This document shows positions 8,418 through 16,762 of a stretch of DNA of 30,181 nucleotides, piece by piece. Within the stretch, counting starts at the first letter, position 1. Each line of letters opens with the position of its first letter. The DNA is from Gammaproteobacteria bacterium (GTDB lineage: Bacteria > Pseudomonadota > Gammaproteobacteria > Nitrosococcales > Methylophagaceae). The notes under the pieces were generated by a model, which ran no database searches, was not told where the DNA came from, and was given only the letters and a program-made list of their open reading frames with translations. Both the position numbers and the translations under genes were made by a program. The stretch covers positions 5,612 through 35,792 of the forward strand of contig NVVP01000016.1 of assembly GCA_002402245.1 (NCBI GenBank). Direction: 5' to 3'.

Positions 8418-10058
8418 CTATTTGAATCTTAATTGTCTGATTAACTCAATTAATCTGGTTGTGGAGCTATCATGCACAGCAATCTCTCCATCACTTTGCA
8501 CATCAGGTAAAATTGCTTTTGCCAGCTGCTTACCTAACTCAACGCCCCATTGATCAAATGAGTTTATATTCCAAATAACACCTTGAACAAATACTTTATG
8601 TTCATATAAAGCCACTAATTGGCCTAACATTTCAGGCGTTAATTGTGGGAATAACAAGGTATTACTTGGCCGGTTACCTGGAAAGACTTTATGCGGCAAT
8701 AATGCTTCTAGTTGTTTGCCACTAAAACCTTCTTTAACTAGTTCAGCCCGTACTTCTTCTGCATTCTTACCGCGCATTAACGCTTCTGATTGAGCTAAAC
8801 CATTTGCAAGTAAAATAGATTGATGGTCACGATCAGGATAATGGCTATTCACAGGTAATACAAAATCAACCGGAATAAGTTGTGTTCCTTGATGAATCAA
8901 TTGGAAGTAAGCATGTTGGCCATTAGTACCCGGTGTTCCCCAAATTACAGGGCCTGTTTTATAGCTAATTCGCTGACCTTCACGGTTAGTCACCTTACCG
9001 TTACTTTCCATATCTAATTGCTGCATATGATTAGGAAAGCGTGCAAGAGAATGATCGTAAGGGACAATCGCGTGGGTTTGTGTACCAAAGAAATTAATAT
9101 ACCAAATGCCTAATAAGCCCATCAGTACTGGCATATTTTCAGCTAATGGCTGGCTACGGAAATGATTATCCATTTCATGGCCACCATCTAGCATGCGTTC
9201 AAAGTTATCCATGCCAACATAAAGTGCAATAGGTAAACCTATCGCACTCCATAGTGAATAACGACCACCAACCCAATCCCAAATCTCAAACATATTATCG
9301 GTATCAATACCAAAATCAGATACTGCTTCCGCATTGGTTGATACCGCTACAAAATGTTTAGCTACATCTTGTTGGGAGCCTGATTGTAAAAACCATGCAC
9401 GTGCAGATTCAGCATTGGTTAACGTTTCTTGTGTAGTGAATGTTTTAGATGCCACTACAAATAAGGTTGTTTCTGGGTTTAATTTTTCAAGGGTTGTGCT
9501 TAAATCTGTACCATCGACATTCGATACAAAGTGAACGTTGACGCCATCAACACCGTAAGGTTCAAGTGCATCACAAATCATTGCGGGACCAAGATCCGAA
9601 CCACCAATACCGACATTAACAATATCGGTCATTTTTTTACCGCTAAAACCTAACCATGCACCACTATGTACTTGGTCACAAAAGCTACGCATTTTGGCTA
9701 ATACCGTATTAATAGCCGGCATTACATCTTCACCATCAACCATAATAGGTGTATTACTACGGTTACGTAATGCAATATGCAGCACGGCACGATTTTCAGT
9801 ATTATTGATTTTATCGCCGTTGAACATACGTTCAATCCAACTATTCATATCAACAGACTCAGCCAATGAAACCAGCTTTTCCATGGTTTCCTTGGTCACT
9901 CTATTTTTAGAATAATCTAATAACAAATCACCACTACTGACTGAAAAATCATGGGCGCGGTCAGAATCTAAAGCAAACTGCTCACGCATAGAAAGATATT
10001 TGAGATCAGAATAGTGACGGATTAAAGATTGCCATTCAGGTATATTTATCGGTGTCAT
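8418..10058 (-). CDS. pgi: Glucose-6-phosphate isomerase
   Basis: Interconverts glucose-6-phosphate and fructose-6-phosphate in glycolysis, gluconeogenesis and the entry to glycogen synthesis. At 546 residues it is the size of E. coli Pgi. Substrate-binding motifs are VNVGIGGSDLGPAM and VVASKTFTTQETLTN. Catalytic residues are Glu351 (QLDMESNGK), His382 (GTNGQHAYFQ) and Lys510 (WGVELGKQLAKAILP, the second Pgi signature). It starts 22 bp behind hisS and appears to be the last gene of the ndk-rlmN-pilW-rodZ-ispG-hisS operon, in the place where many gammaproteobacteria have yfgM-bamB. This connects a carbon-storage enzyme with housekeeping genes. Confidence 0.97.
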   Translation of the reverse strand: MTPINIPEWQSLIRHYSDLKYLSMREQFALDSDRAHDFSVSSGDLLLDYSKNRVTKETMEKLVSLAESVDMNSWIERMFNGDKINNTENRAVLHIALRNRSNTPIMVDGEDVMPAINTVLAKMRSFCDQVHSGAWLGFSGKKMTDIVNVGIGGSDLGPAMICDALEPYGVDGVNVHFVSNVDGTDLSTTLEKLNPETTLFVVASKTFTTQETLTNAESARAWFLQSGSQQDVAKHFVAVSTNAEAVSDFGIDTDNMFEIWDWVGGRYSLWSAIGLPIALYVGMDNFERMLDGGHEMDNHFRSQPLAENMPVLMGLLGIWYINFFGTQTHAIVPYDHSLARFPNHMQQLDMESNGKVTNREGQRISYKTGPVIWGTPGTNGQHAYFQLIHQGTQLIPVDFVLPVNSHYPDRDHQSILLANGLAQSEALMRGKNAEEVRAELVKEGFSGKQLEALLPHKVFPGNRPSNTLLFPQLTPEMLGQLVALYEHKVFVQGVIWNINSFDQWGVELGKQLAKAILPDVQSDGEIAVHDSSTTRLIELIRQLRFK

Positions 10059-10080
10059 AGTGCTCTTCTTATTATATTTA

Positions 10081-11334
10081 TTATTTCAAATAGCTTGCTA
10101 GGGCATCCCAAGCGACAGTTTCCTGTTCACCTGTTGCCATGGTCTTTACACCTACCACTCGTTGACTTATTTCATCATCTCCCAAAATAAGTGTCCAACG
10201 AGCCTTACTTCTATCTGCACGTTTAAACTGGTTTTTAAAACTACCACCACCACAATGAGTAATGAGCTTTAATTGCGGTAATTGGTCGCGTAATTGTTCA
10301 GCCAATATTAAAGACTGCTTAGCCGCTGCATCACCCACAGCCACAAGATAAGCATCAATACTAGGAATTTCAGGTAAGGCATCATTAGCTTCTAATAATG
10401 AAATCAAACGTTCGATTCCAATCGCAAAACCAATAGCGGTTGCACCTTTGCCACCTAATTGAGCGACTAAACCATCATAACGACCACCGGCACAAATTGT
10501 ACCTTGTGATCCGAGTTGATCTGTTACCCACTCAAAAACAGTTTTACCATAATAATCTAAGCCTCGCACTAAACGAGGGTTAATCTCATAGCTTAAGCCC
10601 GCATCTGTTAGCGTTTGGCATAAAGTGTCAAATTCTAAGCGAGACTCATCATCTAAGTGATCAATTAATTTAGGGGCAGCCTCATTTAATGCCTGCATTG
10701 CAGGATTTTTACTATCCAAAATACGTAATGGATTAGTATGCAATCGACGCTGGCTATCGTCATCTAATTCATCTTGGTGTGCTTCAAAATAAGTGACTAA
10801 CACTTCTCTGTATGCTAATCGAGCTTCAGTTGAACCTAATGAGTTAATTTGTAATGTTGCGCCTGTTAAACCAAGTTTTTTCCAAATACGTGCCGTCATT
10901 AAAATCATTTCAGCATCAATATCAGGGCCGTTAAAGCCATAGGCCTCAACACCTACTTGATGAAACTGACGGTAACGTCCTTTTTGTGGACGCTCATGGC
11001 GAAACATGGGGCCCATATACCAAAGACGTTGTGTTTGGTTCAATAAGCCATTTTGCATCGCGGCGCGTACGCAACCAGCCGTGCCTTCTGGTCGTAATGT
11101 TAGTTGATCACCATTACGATCGTTGAAGGTATACATTTCTTTTTCAACAATATCAGTAACTTCACCAATCGAACGACAAAATAGCTCTGTTTTTTCAACA
11201 ATTGGGAAGCGAATTTCTTGATAACCATAACTAGACAATACATCTTTGAGAGCTGCTTCAACAGCTTGCCAATAAGGGGTTACTTCAGGAAGAATGTCAT
11301 TCATTCCTCTAATTGAACGGATAATATCTGCCAC
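10081..11334 (-). CDS. hisS: Histidyl-tRNA synthetase
   Basis: Class II aminoacyl-tRNA synthetase charging tRNA-His. The N-terminus IRGMNDILPEVTPYW is characteristic. Class II motif 2 is MFRHERPQKGRYRQFHQVGVE, preceded by LTLRPEGTAGCVRAAMQ. The histidine-specific motifs LVRGLDYYGKTVFEW and CAGGRYDGLVAQLGG are present, and motif 3 is GFAIGIERL. A C-terminal anticodon-binding domain follows (from about residue 325). Length 417 is normal. It begins 2 bp after the ispG stop and is followed 22 bp later by pgi. Confidence 0.97.
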   Translation of the reverse strand: MADIIRSIRGMNDILPEVTPYWQAVEAALKDVLSSYGYQEIRFPIVEKTELFCRSIGEVTDIVEKEMYTFNDRNGDQLTLRPEGTAGCVRAAMQNGLLNQTQRLWYMGPMFRHERPQKGRYRQFHQVGVEAYGFNGPDIDAEMILMTARIWKKLGLTGATLQINSLGSTEARLAYREVLVTYFEAHQDELDDDSQRRLHTNPLRILDSKNPAMQALNEAAPKLIDHLDDESRLEFDTLCQTLTDAGLSYEINPRLVRGLDYYGKTVFEWVTDQLGSQGTICAGGRYDGLVAQLGGKGATAIGFAIGIERLISLLEANDALPEIPSIDAYLVAVGDAAAKQSLILAEQLRDQLPQLKLITHCGGGSFKNQFKRADRSKARWTLILGDDEISQRVVGVKTMATGEQETVAWDALASYLK

Positions 11335-11336
11335 GC

Positions 11337-12461
11337 TTAACTCATGTCCTTTATTGGTATAATTCTATCGGGATGCGCCACGTTTTGTTGGCGTGCAATT
11401 CTCAGGCGAATTTCTTTTTCTAATTCATCAACAAGTGAATCATTACCTAATTTGTGATGGGGTTTACCATCTAAATACATCAAGTTAGGCTCACCACCGG
11501 TTAAACCGACAGCAGCAACTTTTGCTTCACCAGGTCCATTTACAACACAACCAATTACTGCCACATCCAATGGTTCGAGGATATCTTCTAGTCGACTTTC
11601 CAGTTCATTAACTGTTGATATAACATCAAATTGTTGGCGAGAACATGATGGACACGCAATTAAATTGATGCCTTTATTACGGATTCGTAAGCTTTTTAAT
11701 ATATCAAAACCGACCCGAATTTCTTCTATAGGATCAGCGGCTAAAGAAACACGAATAGTGTCACCAATGCCTTGAGATAACAACATTCCCAAACCAACAG
11801 CAGATTTAACTGAACCCGCGCGTAAACCGCCTGCTTCTGTTATTCCAAGATGTAGTGGTTGTTCAATTTGTGATGCTAGCTTTTCATAAGCATGCACGGT
11901 CATAAATACATCTGAAGCTTTTAAACTTACTTTAAAATCAGGGTAGTTTAAACGGTCAAGAATATCGATATGACGCATGGCTGATTCAACTATCGCATCT
12001 GATGTCGGTTCACCATATTTTTTTTGTAAATCTTTTTCTAATGATCCTGCATTAACACCAATACGGATAGGGATTCCATGATCACGAGCACAATCAATCA
12101 CCGCTCGAACACGACTTTCGCGACCGATATTTCCGGGATTAATTCGTAAACAATCAACCCCTAGCTCAGCAACACGTAAGGCAATTTTATAGTCAAAATG
12201 AATATCTGCCACCAGTGGCACATCAACTAACTGCTTAATCTTGCCAAAGGCTTCAGCAGCATCCATTGAAGGCACTGACACACGTACAATATCAGCCCCA
12301 ACACCTTGCAATGCTTTGATTTGAGCTACGGTAGCGTCTACATCACAGGTCTCAGTATTCGTCATACTTTGAACAGCAATAGGTGCATCACCACCCACTG
12401 GTACATTACCCACCATTATTTGACGGGATTTTCTACGTTTTATCGTCGATTCTTCCGACAT
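11337..12461 (-). CDS. ispG: 4-hydroxy-3-methylbut-2-en-1-yl diphosphate synthase (GcpE)
   Basis: Penultimate enzyme of the non-mevalonate isoprenoid pathway; it reduces MEcPP to HMBPP with a [4Fe-4S] cluster. Cluster ligands are visible at Cys270, Cys273 (IACPSCSRQQFDV), Cys305 (GCVVNGPGEA) and Glu312, the same numbering as the E. coli enzyme. The N-terminal TIM barrel starts with IAVQSMTNTETCD. At 374 residues it is the single-barrel bacterial form. Its ATG overlaps the rodZ stop by one base (TAATG), so the two are translationally coupled. Confidence 0.97.
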   Translation of the reverse strand: MSEESTIKRRKSRQIMVGNVPVGGDAPIAVQSMTNTETCDVDATVAQIKALQGVGADIVRVSVPSMDAAEAFGKIKQLVDVPLVADIHFDYKIALRVAELGVDCLRINPGNIGRESRVRAVIDCARDHGIPIRIGVNAGSLEKDLQKKYGEPTSDAIVESAMRHIDILDRLNYPDFKVSLKASDVFMTVHAYEKLASQIEQPLHLGITEAGGLRAGSVKSAVGLGMLLSQGIGDTIRVSLAADPIEEIRVGFDILKSLRIRNKGINLIACPSCSRQQFDVISTVNELESRLEDILEPLDVAVIGCVVNGPGEAKVAAVGLTGGEPNLMYLDGKPHHKLGNDSLVDELEKEIRLRIARQQNVAHPDRIIPIKDMS

Positions 12462-13414
12462 TAAAAGTTTTCTCCTAACTTAAACTTAGCCACATTACCT
12501 GTCGAATAACTAGAAATATCAACAACTTCATTATTAACCTTAACGCTCACACCTTGCGAATGACCTAATGTCACTGATAAAGGAGCCTTGCCAACTAAAA
12601 TAATATTACTATTGGCTAGCATTACTTTTTCTAACAATAATTTTCCTGTCGCATCCCTGACTGAAGCCCAACAGGCTTGAGGGAAAGAAAAACTGACTGA
12701 AAATGAAGGTATTGCTGCCTCAATAACATCTTCTTCATTCAATTCATTCGCTGTATTCTCATCTATAATTAGTTGAGTTGATCTTAAATCTTCAATTAGC
12801 TCATCACTTTCGACTACTTCAATTTCATCTACTGATGAAGTCAACTCATCTGCTTGGCTAGTATCATCAACAGTTGTTATTAACATTGCCTCAGTTTCAC
12901 TAATCGGCTCCACCACACTATTAACAAATGCCAAACTGTCATCAGCTGAACTCGGTTTTGGCGGTGAACTGGCAAACTGATTAATTTCTGTTGCAGAACT
13001 TTGTCCTAGTTTAAGCACATTATTTTGTTGATAAATAGTGCCCGCTAACCCTATCAATAGTAATAGAAAAAATACTGTAAACCATGGGAATGCTTTGGCC
13101 TTAGCAACTCGCACAGGTTGTAAGTCAGATCCTTCAGTTTTATATTCACGGTGAAATGCTTGCAACATTTCAGCGGCAGGAAGTCCCAATAATTTCACAT
13201 AACTAGAAAAGTAGCCGGTTGCATAGGCTCGGCCATGCAATTTTTCCCATTGACCATTTTCTAAATACTCGACATTTTCTTTTAATAACCGTAACTCAGA
13301 GGCCACTTCAGCAAGTGTTAATTTTTTTTTCTCTCTCATCGAACGAAGTCGTTCGCCTACAGATACTTCAGGAGTATCAGTCTCTATCACGCTTTCTTCA
13401 TTCATTTCGGCCAT
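12461..13414 (-). CDS. rodZ: Cytoskeletal protein RodZ
   Basis: Membrane protein linking MreB to the cell-wall elongation machinery. An N-terminal Xre-like helix-turn-helix occupies about residues 18-90 (VGERLRSMREKKKLTLAEVA, GRAYATGYFSSYVKLLGL). One transmembrane helix lies at about 109-128 (FPWFTVFFLLLLIGLAGTIY). A low-complexity acidic periplasmic linker (about 150-235) leads to a C-terminal DUF4115 beta domain (FSFPQACWASVRDATGKLLL). I keep the ATG at 13414, ten bases behind GAGGTG; the ATG at 13405 would be nineteen bases away. It lies between pilW and ispG in the classic order. Confidence 0.93.
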   Translation of the reverse strand: MAEMNEESVIETDTPEVSVGERLRSMREKKKLTLAEVASELRLLKENVEYLENGQWEKLHGRAYATGYFSSYVKLLGLPAAEMLQAFHREYKTEGSDLQPVRVAKAKAFPWFTVFFLLLLIGLAGTIYQQNNVLKLGQSSATEINQFASSPPKPSSADDSLAFVNSVVEPISETEAMLITTVDDTSQADELTSSVDEIEVVESDELIEDLRSTQLIIDENTANELNEEDVIEAAIPSFSVSFSFPQACWASVRDATGKLLLEKVMLANSNIILVGKAPLSVTLGHSQGVSVKVNNEVVDISSYSTGNVAKFKLGENF

Positions 13415-13416
13415 AA

Positions 13417-14184
13417 CTAATAATCACCTCTTATAACTTGAAGTGCTTCATCAGAATCAGGAAATAGGCCCCGGAGCAATGTAATATAGCTGGCTTCGGC
13501 ATTTTCATCATGTAGATGGTCTTCAACTTTTATTGCTATTAACAATGATTGAGGCGTCCATGCCGCTACTTTTTTGTAACGTTGAATATAAGAGCGGGCT
13601 TGCTCATACTCAATATCTAATAGTCGCAAAGATGCGAGCTGTAATAATGATTTACTTAAATTTGGATTTAATTGTAGTGCTTTGCGGAAATAGGTCTCGG
13701 CTAAGGTTTGATCCGGAATACGATTCACACATAATCCGGCATTCTCATAAGCTTGCGCCATTCCTGTATAGAGTGGATTTGTAATCGCGCTCAAGAACTC
13801 TTGTTCTGCTGCTTGATACTGCTTATTCTGGCAAAGAAATACACCATAATTATTATGTGCTTCTGAATAGTCTGCTTGTAAAGCAATCGCCTTCTTAAAG
13901 TGATATTCAGCCTTATCACTTTGTTTAAGCCGTTGATATAGTAACGCTATTGTATTATGAGCACTGGGTAAATTGGGGTTTTGTGTTAATGCTCGCTCTA
14001 ATTTTTCTAGAGCAACGGCATAACTACCGCGTTGAAGGTAATTTAAACCCAAACGCATATTAATTTCAGCAGCTTTAGAATCAAGAGCAACATTACTCAC
14101 AGGACGTGTCCCACCTCCTGTTGAGTTACAGCCTAGTAACGTTATCATCGCTGTAATGACCAGCGCTCTTGATATCAAATGCAT
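13417..14184 (-). CDS. pilW: Type IV pilus biogenesis/stability lipoprotein with TPR repeats
   Basis: Outer-membrane pilotin (PilF/PilW) that helps assemble the PilQ secretin. It has a lipoprotein signal ending in TLLGC (Cys19), followed by TPR units: AEINMRLGLNYLQRGSYAVA, PSAHNTIALLYQRLKQSDKA, SEAHNNYGVFLCQNKQYQAA and later repeats. The 255 residues match the family. The ATG overlaps the rlmN stop by one base (TAATG). The protein implies type IV pili elsewhere in this genome, but no other pil genes are in the window. Confidence 0.92.
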   Translation of the reverse strand: MHLISRALVITAMITLLGCNSTGGGTRPVSNVALDSKAAEINMRLGLNYLQRGSYAVALEKLERALTQNPNLPSAHNTIALLYQRLKQSDKAEYHFKKAIALQADYSEAHNNYGVFLCQNKQYQAAEQEFLSAITNPLYTGMAQAYENAGLCVNRIPDQTLAETYFRKALQLNPNLSKSLLQLASLRLLDIEYEQARSYIQRYKKVAAWTPQSLLIAIKVEDHLHDENAEASYITLLRGLFPDSDEALQVIRGDY

Positions 14185-15278
14185 TAAAATACCGCCGTTT
14201 TTTCTTCTGCTATTCGTTTAGTTCGGCGAGTCTTATCTTGAACTTCTCCAGCCAACTGACCACAGGCTGCGACGATATCATCACCACGTGTTTTTCGTGT
14301 TGTTGCGACTAAGCCCGTATCAGTTAATATTTTTTGAAAACGTGAAATAACGTTCCGAGAAGAACAAAGATAATCGGTATTAGGGAATGGATTGAAAGGA
14401 ATTAGGTTTATTTTTACAGGTAAACCTTTCAAAATTCGAATTAAATCTTTGGCATCTTGCATTGAATCATTAATGCCTGCAAGCATGACATACTCAATCG
14501 TAATATGGCGACGCTGTTTAACATCGACATAACGTTTACACGCCTCTAATAACTCTTCAATCGGATATTTATCATTAAGCGGTATAATTTCACTACGCAC
14601 TTTATTATTAGCAGCATGTAATGATATAGCTAAACTGACATGACAATCTTCACGAAGCTTATCTATCATTGGTACCATTCCCGATGTACTCAATGTCACG
14701 CGTCGCCATGAAATACCATAAGCTAAGTCATCACGCATTAAATTCATGGCAGAAATAACGTTTTTATAATTGGCTAATGGCTCACCCATGCCCATCATAA
14801 CCACGTTAGTAACGACTCGATTGCCTTTAGGTTGCTTACCTAATGTCTCATTAGCTAACCATAGCTGACCAATAATCTCACTCGCCGTTAAATTACGATT
14901 AAAACCTTGCTGCCCCGTCGAACAGAATGTACACGATAATGTACAGCCTACTTGAGATGAAACACACAGTGTTCCGCGAGTACCTTCTGGAATATAAACC
15001 GTTTCAACAGAGTTTCCACACGATAATTTAATAATCCATTTTCGCGTGCCATCTTTTGATAGATGTTCTTCCTCAATGATAGGCGGCGTAATTTCCGCTT
15101 TTTCTATTAACTTTTGTCGTAACACTTTGCTCAAATTTGTCATCTCAGCAAAATCTACTACACGATACTGATGTATCCATTGCAATAACTGACGCGCACG
15201 AAAAGGTTTCTCTCCTATTTCAGCAAAGAAACCTTCTAGACCTTTTAAGTCTAATCCTAATAGATTCGTACGTGACAT
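14184..15278 (-). CDS. rlmN: Dual-specificity 23S rRNA/tRNA (adenine-C2) methyltransferase
   Basis: Radical SAM enzyme methylating A2503 of 23S rRNA and A37 of certain tRNAs. The radical SAM cluster motif is CTLSCTFC (Cys112, Cys116, Cys119). The two further catalytic cysteines are recognisable as Cys105 (GTLCVSSQVGC) and Cys339 near the C-terminus (DDIVAACGQLAG). The motifs VVMMGMGEPLANY and VTLSTSG are typical. Length 364 is slightly under that of E. coli RlmN (384). It follows ndk by 14 bp and overlaps pilW by one base. Confidence 0.96.
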   Translation of the reverse strand: MSRTNLLGLDLKGLEGFFAEIGEKPFRARQLLQWIHQYRVVDFAEMTNLSKVLRQKLIEKAEITPPIIEEEHLSKDGTRKWIIKLSCGNSVETVYIPEGTRGTLCVSSQVGCTLSCTFCSTGQQGFNRNLTASEIIGQLWLANETLGKQPKGNRVVTNVVMMGMGEPLANYKNVISAMNLMRDDLAYGISWRRVTLSTSGMVPMIDKLREDCHVSLAISLHAANNKVRSEIIPLNDKYPIEELLEACKRYVDVKQRRHITIEYVMLAGINDSMQDAKDLIRILKGLPVKINLIPFNPFPNTDYLCSSRNVISRFQKILTDTGLVATTRKTRGDDIVAACGQLAGEVQDKTRRTKRIAEEKTAVF

Positions 15279-15292
15279 ATTCTAATTACTTC

Positions 15293-15724
15293 TTAACGTG
15301 TACGTGCGCAAAGTTGATCTTCTGTGAAGAAGTATGCAATTTCACGTGCCGCACTTTCTGCAGAATCTGAACCATGAGCTGCATTTTCATCAATGCTTTC
15401 AGCGAAGTCAGCACGGATAGTGCCTGCTTCCGCATCTGCTGGGTTAGTTGCGCCCATTAAATCACGGTTAGTTAAGATGGCATTTTCACCTTCAAGTACT
15501 TGAATCATGACAGGACCCGAGGTCATGAAGCTAACTAGTGCACCGAAGAAAGGACGCTCACTATGCTCTGCGTAAAAACCTTCTGCTTGTTGTTGTGATA
15601 AATGAACCATACGTGCTGCAATGATGCTTAAGCCTGCTTTTTCAAAGCGTGAGTAAATATCACCGATTACATTTTTTGCTACTGCATCTGGTTTAATAAT
15701 AGATATAGTACGTTCGATCGCCAT
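15293..15724 (-). CDS. ndk: Nucleoside diphosphate kinase
   Basis: Transfers the gamma phosphate of ATP to other nucleoside diphosphates through a phosphohistidine. His117 in the NAAHGSDS motif is the active-site residue. The N-terminus AIERTISIIKPDAVAKNVIG is canonical and the 143-residue length is exactly that of E. coli Ndk. The ATG at 15724 has GGGGA seven bases upstream. It is the first gene of the long minus-strand operon through pgi and is divergent from nadK. Confidence 0.97.
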   Translation of the reverse strand: MAIERTISIIKPDAVAKNVIGDIYSRFEKAGLSIIAARMVHLSQQQAEGFYAEHSERPFFGALVSFMTSGPVMIQVLEGENAILTNRDLMGATNPADAEAGTIRADFAESIDENAAHGSDSAESAAREIAYFFTEDQLCARTR

Positions 15725-15763
15725 GCGTGAATCCCCAATTAAGGTAAGTTAAAAAATCAAGCT

Positions 15764-15793
15764 ATTCTACCATTATGGCAAGCATCGCGTTAA
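15764..15793 (-). promoter_or_regulatory. Candidate sigma-70 promoter of the ndk operon
   Basis: On the minus strand, TTAACG (complement of 15788-15793) and TAGAAT (complement of 15764-15769) are separated by 18 bp. This would start transcription about 35 bases before the ndk ATG. The -10 matches well and the -35 is imperfect (4 of 6). It is the best candidate in the 174-bp ndk/nadK divergent gap. Confidence 0.4.
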
Positions 15794-15898
15794 TCATAAT
15801 TTATAACAGGAACTATGAGGAATACACTTTATTTTGGTTTTCATCGCTAAAAGCATTAATATCTGTTTAATTTTGTTATATAGCGAACAGCATTTTAA

Positions 15899-16762
15899 AT
15901 GAACTCCACCTTTAAACGTATTGGTCTTTTTATTCGTAAAGATGATCCCGTCATGGAAAATGCGGTCATTCAAGTGACTGAGTATCTTCTAAGCCAGTCA
16001 TTAACAGTCTTTATTAATGAGCCACAAAGCTTTTTGCCTGAAATAGATGTACTTTCAATTAATGACTTCCCTCAGCACTGTGACCTCACTATTGCGATAG
16101 GTGGTGATGGCACATTACTTTCCGCGTCTCGCGCATTATCAGGTTCGGGTCAACCACTTGTCGGCGTTAATATTGGCCGCTTAGGCTTTCTTGCTGATAT
16201 TACCCTTGCCAATTTAGAACAACAGTTATCAGAAGTTTTAAGCGGCAACTACCGCGAAGATACTCGCTTTCTGATGCATGCCACGCTAATTACTGAACAG
16301 GGTGAAAAGTCTGTCGGTAAAGCGATGAATGATGTCGTCGTGCATTCGCATCAAAGCTTGCATATGATTGAATTCGAAACCTATATCAATGGTCGCTTCC
16401 TAAATAGCCAGCGGGCTGATGGTCTGGTGATTGCAACCCCGACGGGTTCGACGGCTTATGCCATGTCTGCCGGCGGCCCCATTCTGGATGTTGATTTGAA
16501 TGCCATTGTGCTTGCTTCGGTGAGCCCTCACACCTTAAGTAACCGCCCTCTTGTGGTTTCAGCAAGCAGTGTAATTGAGATAATATTAAGCTCCAATGGT
16601 ATGGTCACTTGCGATGGTCGTCCTGGTCATATCCTACGAGAAGGCGATACTATTCGCATTGAACGTCATCCTAGCAATATTAAGTTATTGCACCTAGAGA
16701 ACCATGACCATTATTCAATCTTACGCGCCAAACTTGAGTGGGGACGAAAACTAGCATGCTAA
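15899..16762 (+). CDS. nadK: NAD kinase
   Basis: Phosphorylates NAD to NADP. The signature GGDGTLLSASRAL (residues 68-80), NIGRLGFLAD, NDVVVH (Asn144-Asp145) and TPTGSTAYAMSAGGP are all present. Length 287 is normal. The upstream region lacks a good Shine-Dalgarno; the ATG at 15899 is chosen because it gives the family N-terminus FKRIGLFIRKDDP. The stop overlaps the recN start (ATGCTAA), so the two form an operon, as in many gammaproteobacteria. Confidence 0.96.
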   Translation: MNSTFKRIGLFIRKDDPVMENAVIQVTEYLLSQSLTVFINEPQSFLPEIDVLSINDFPQHCDLTIAIGGDGTLLSASRALSGSGQPLVGVNIGRLGFLADITLANLEQQLSEVLSGNYREDTRFLMHATLITEQGEKSVGKAMNDVVVHSHQSLHMIEFETYINGRFLNSQRADGLVIATPTGSTAYAMSAGGPILDVDLNAIVLASVSPHTLSNRPLVVSASSVIEIILSSNGMVTCDGRPGHILREGDTIRIERHPSNIKLLHLENHDHYSILRAKLEWGRKLAC

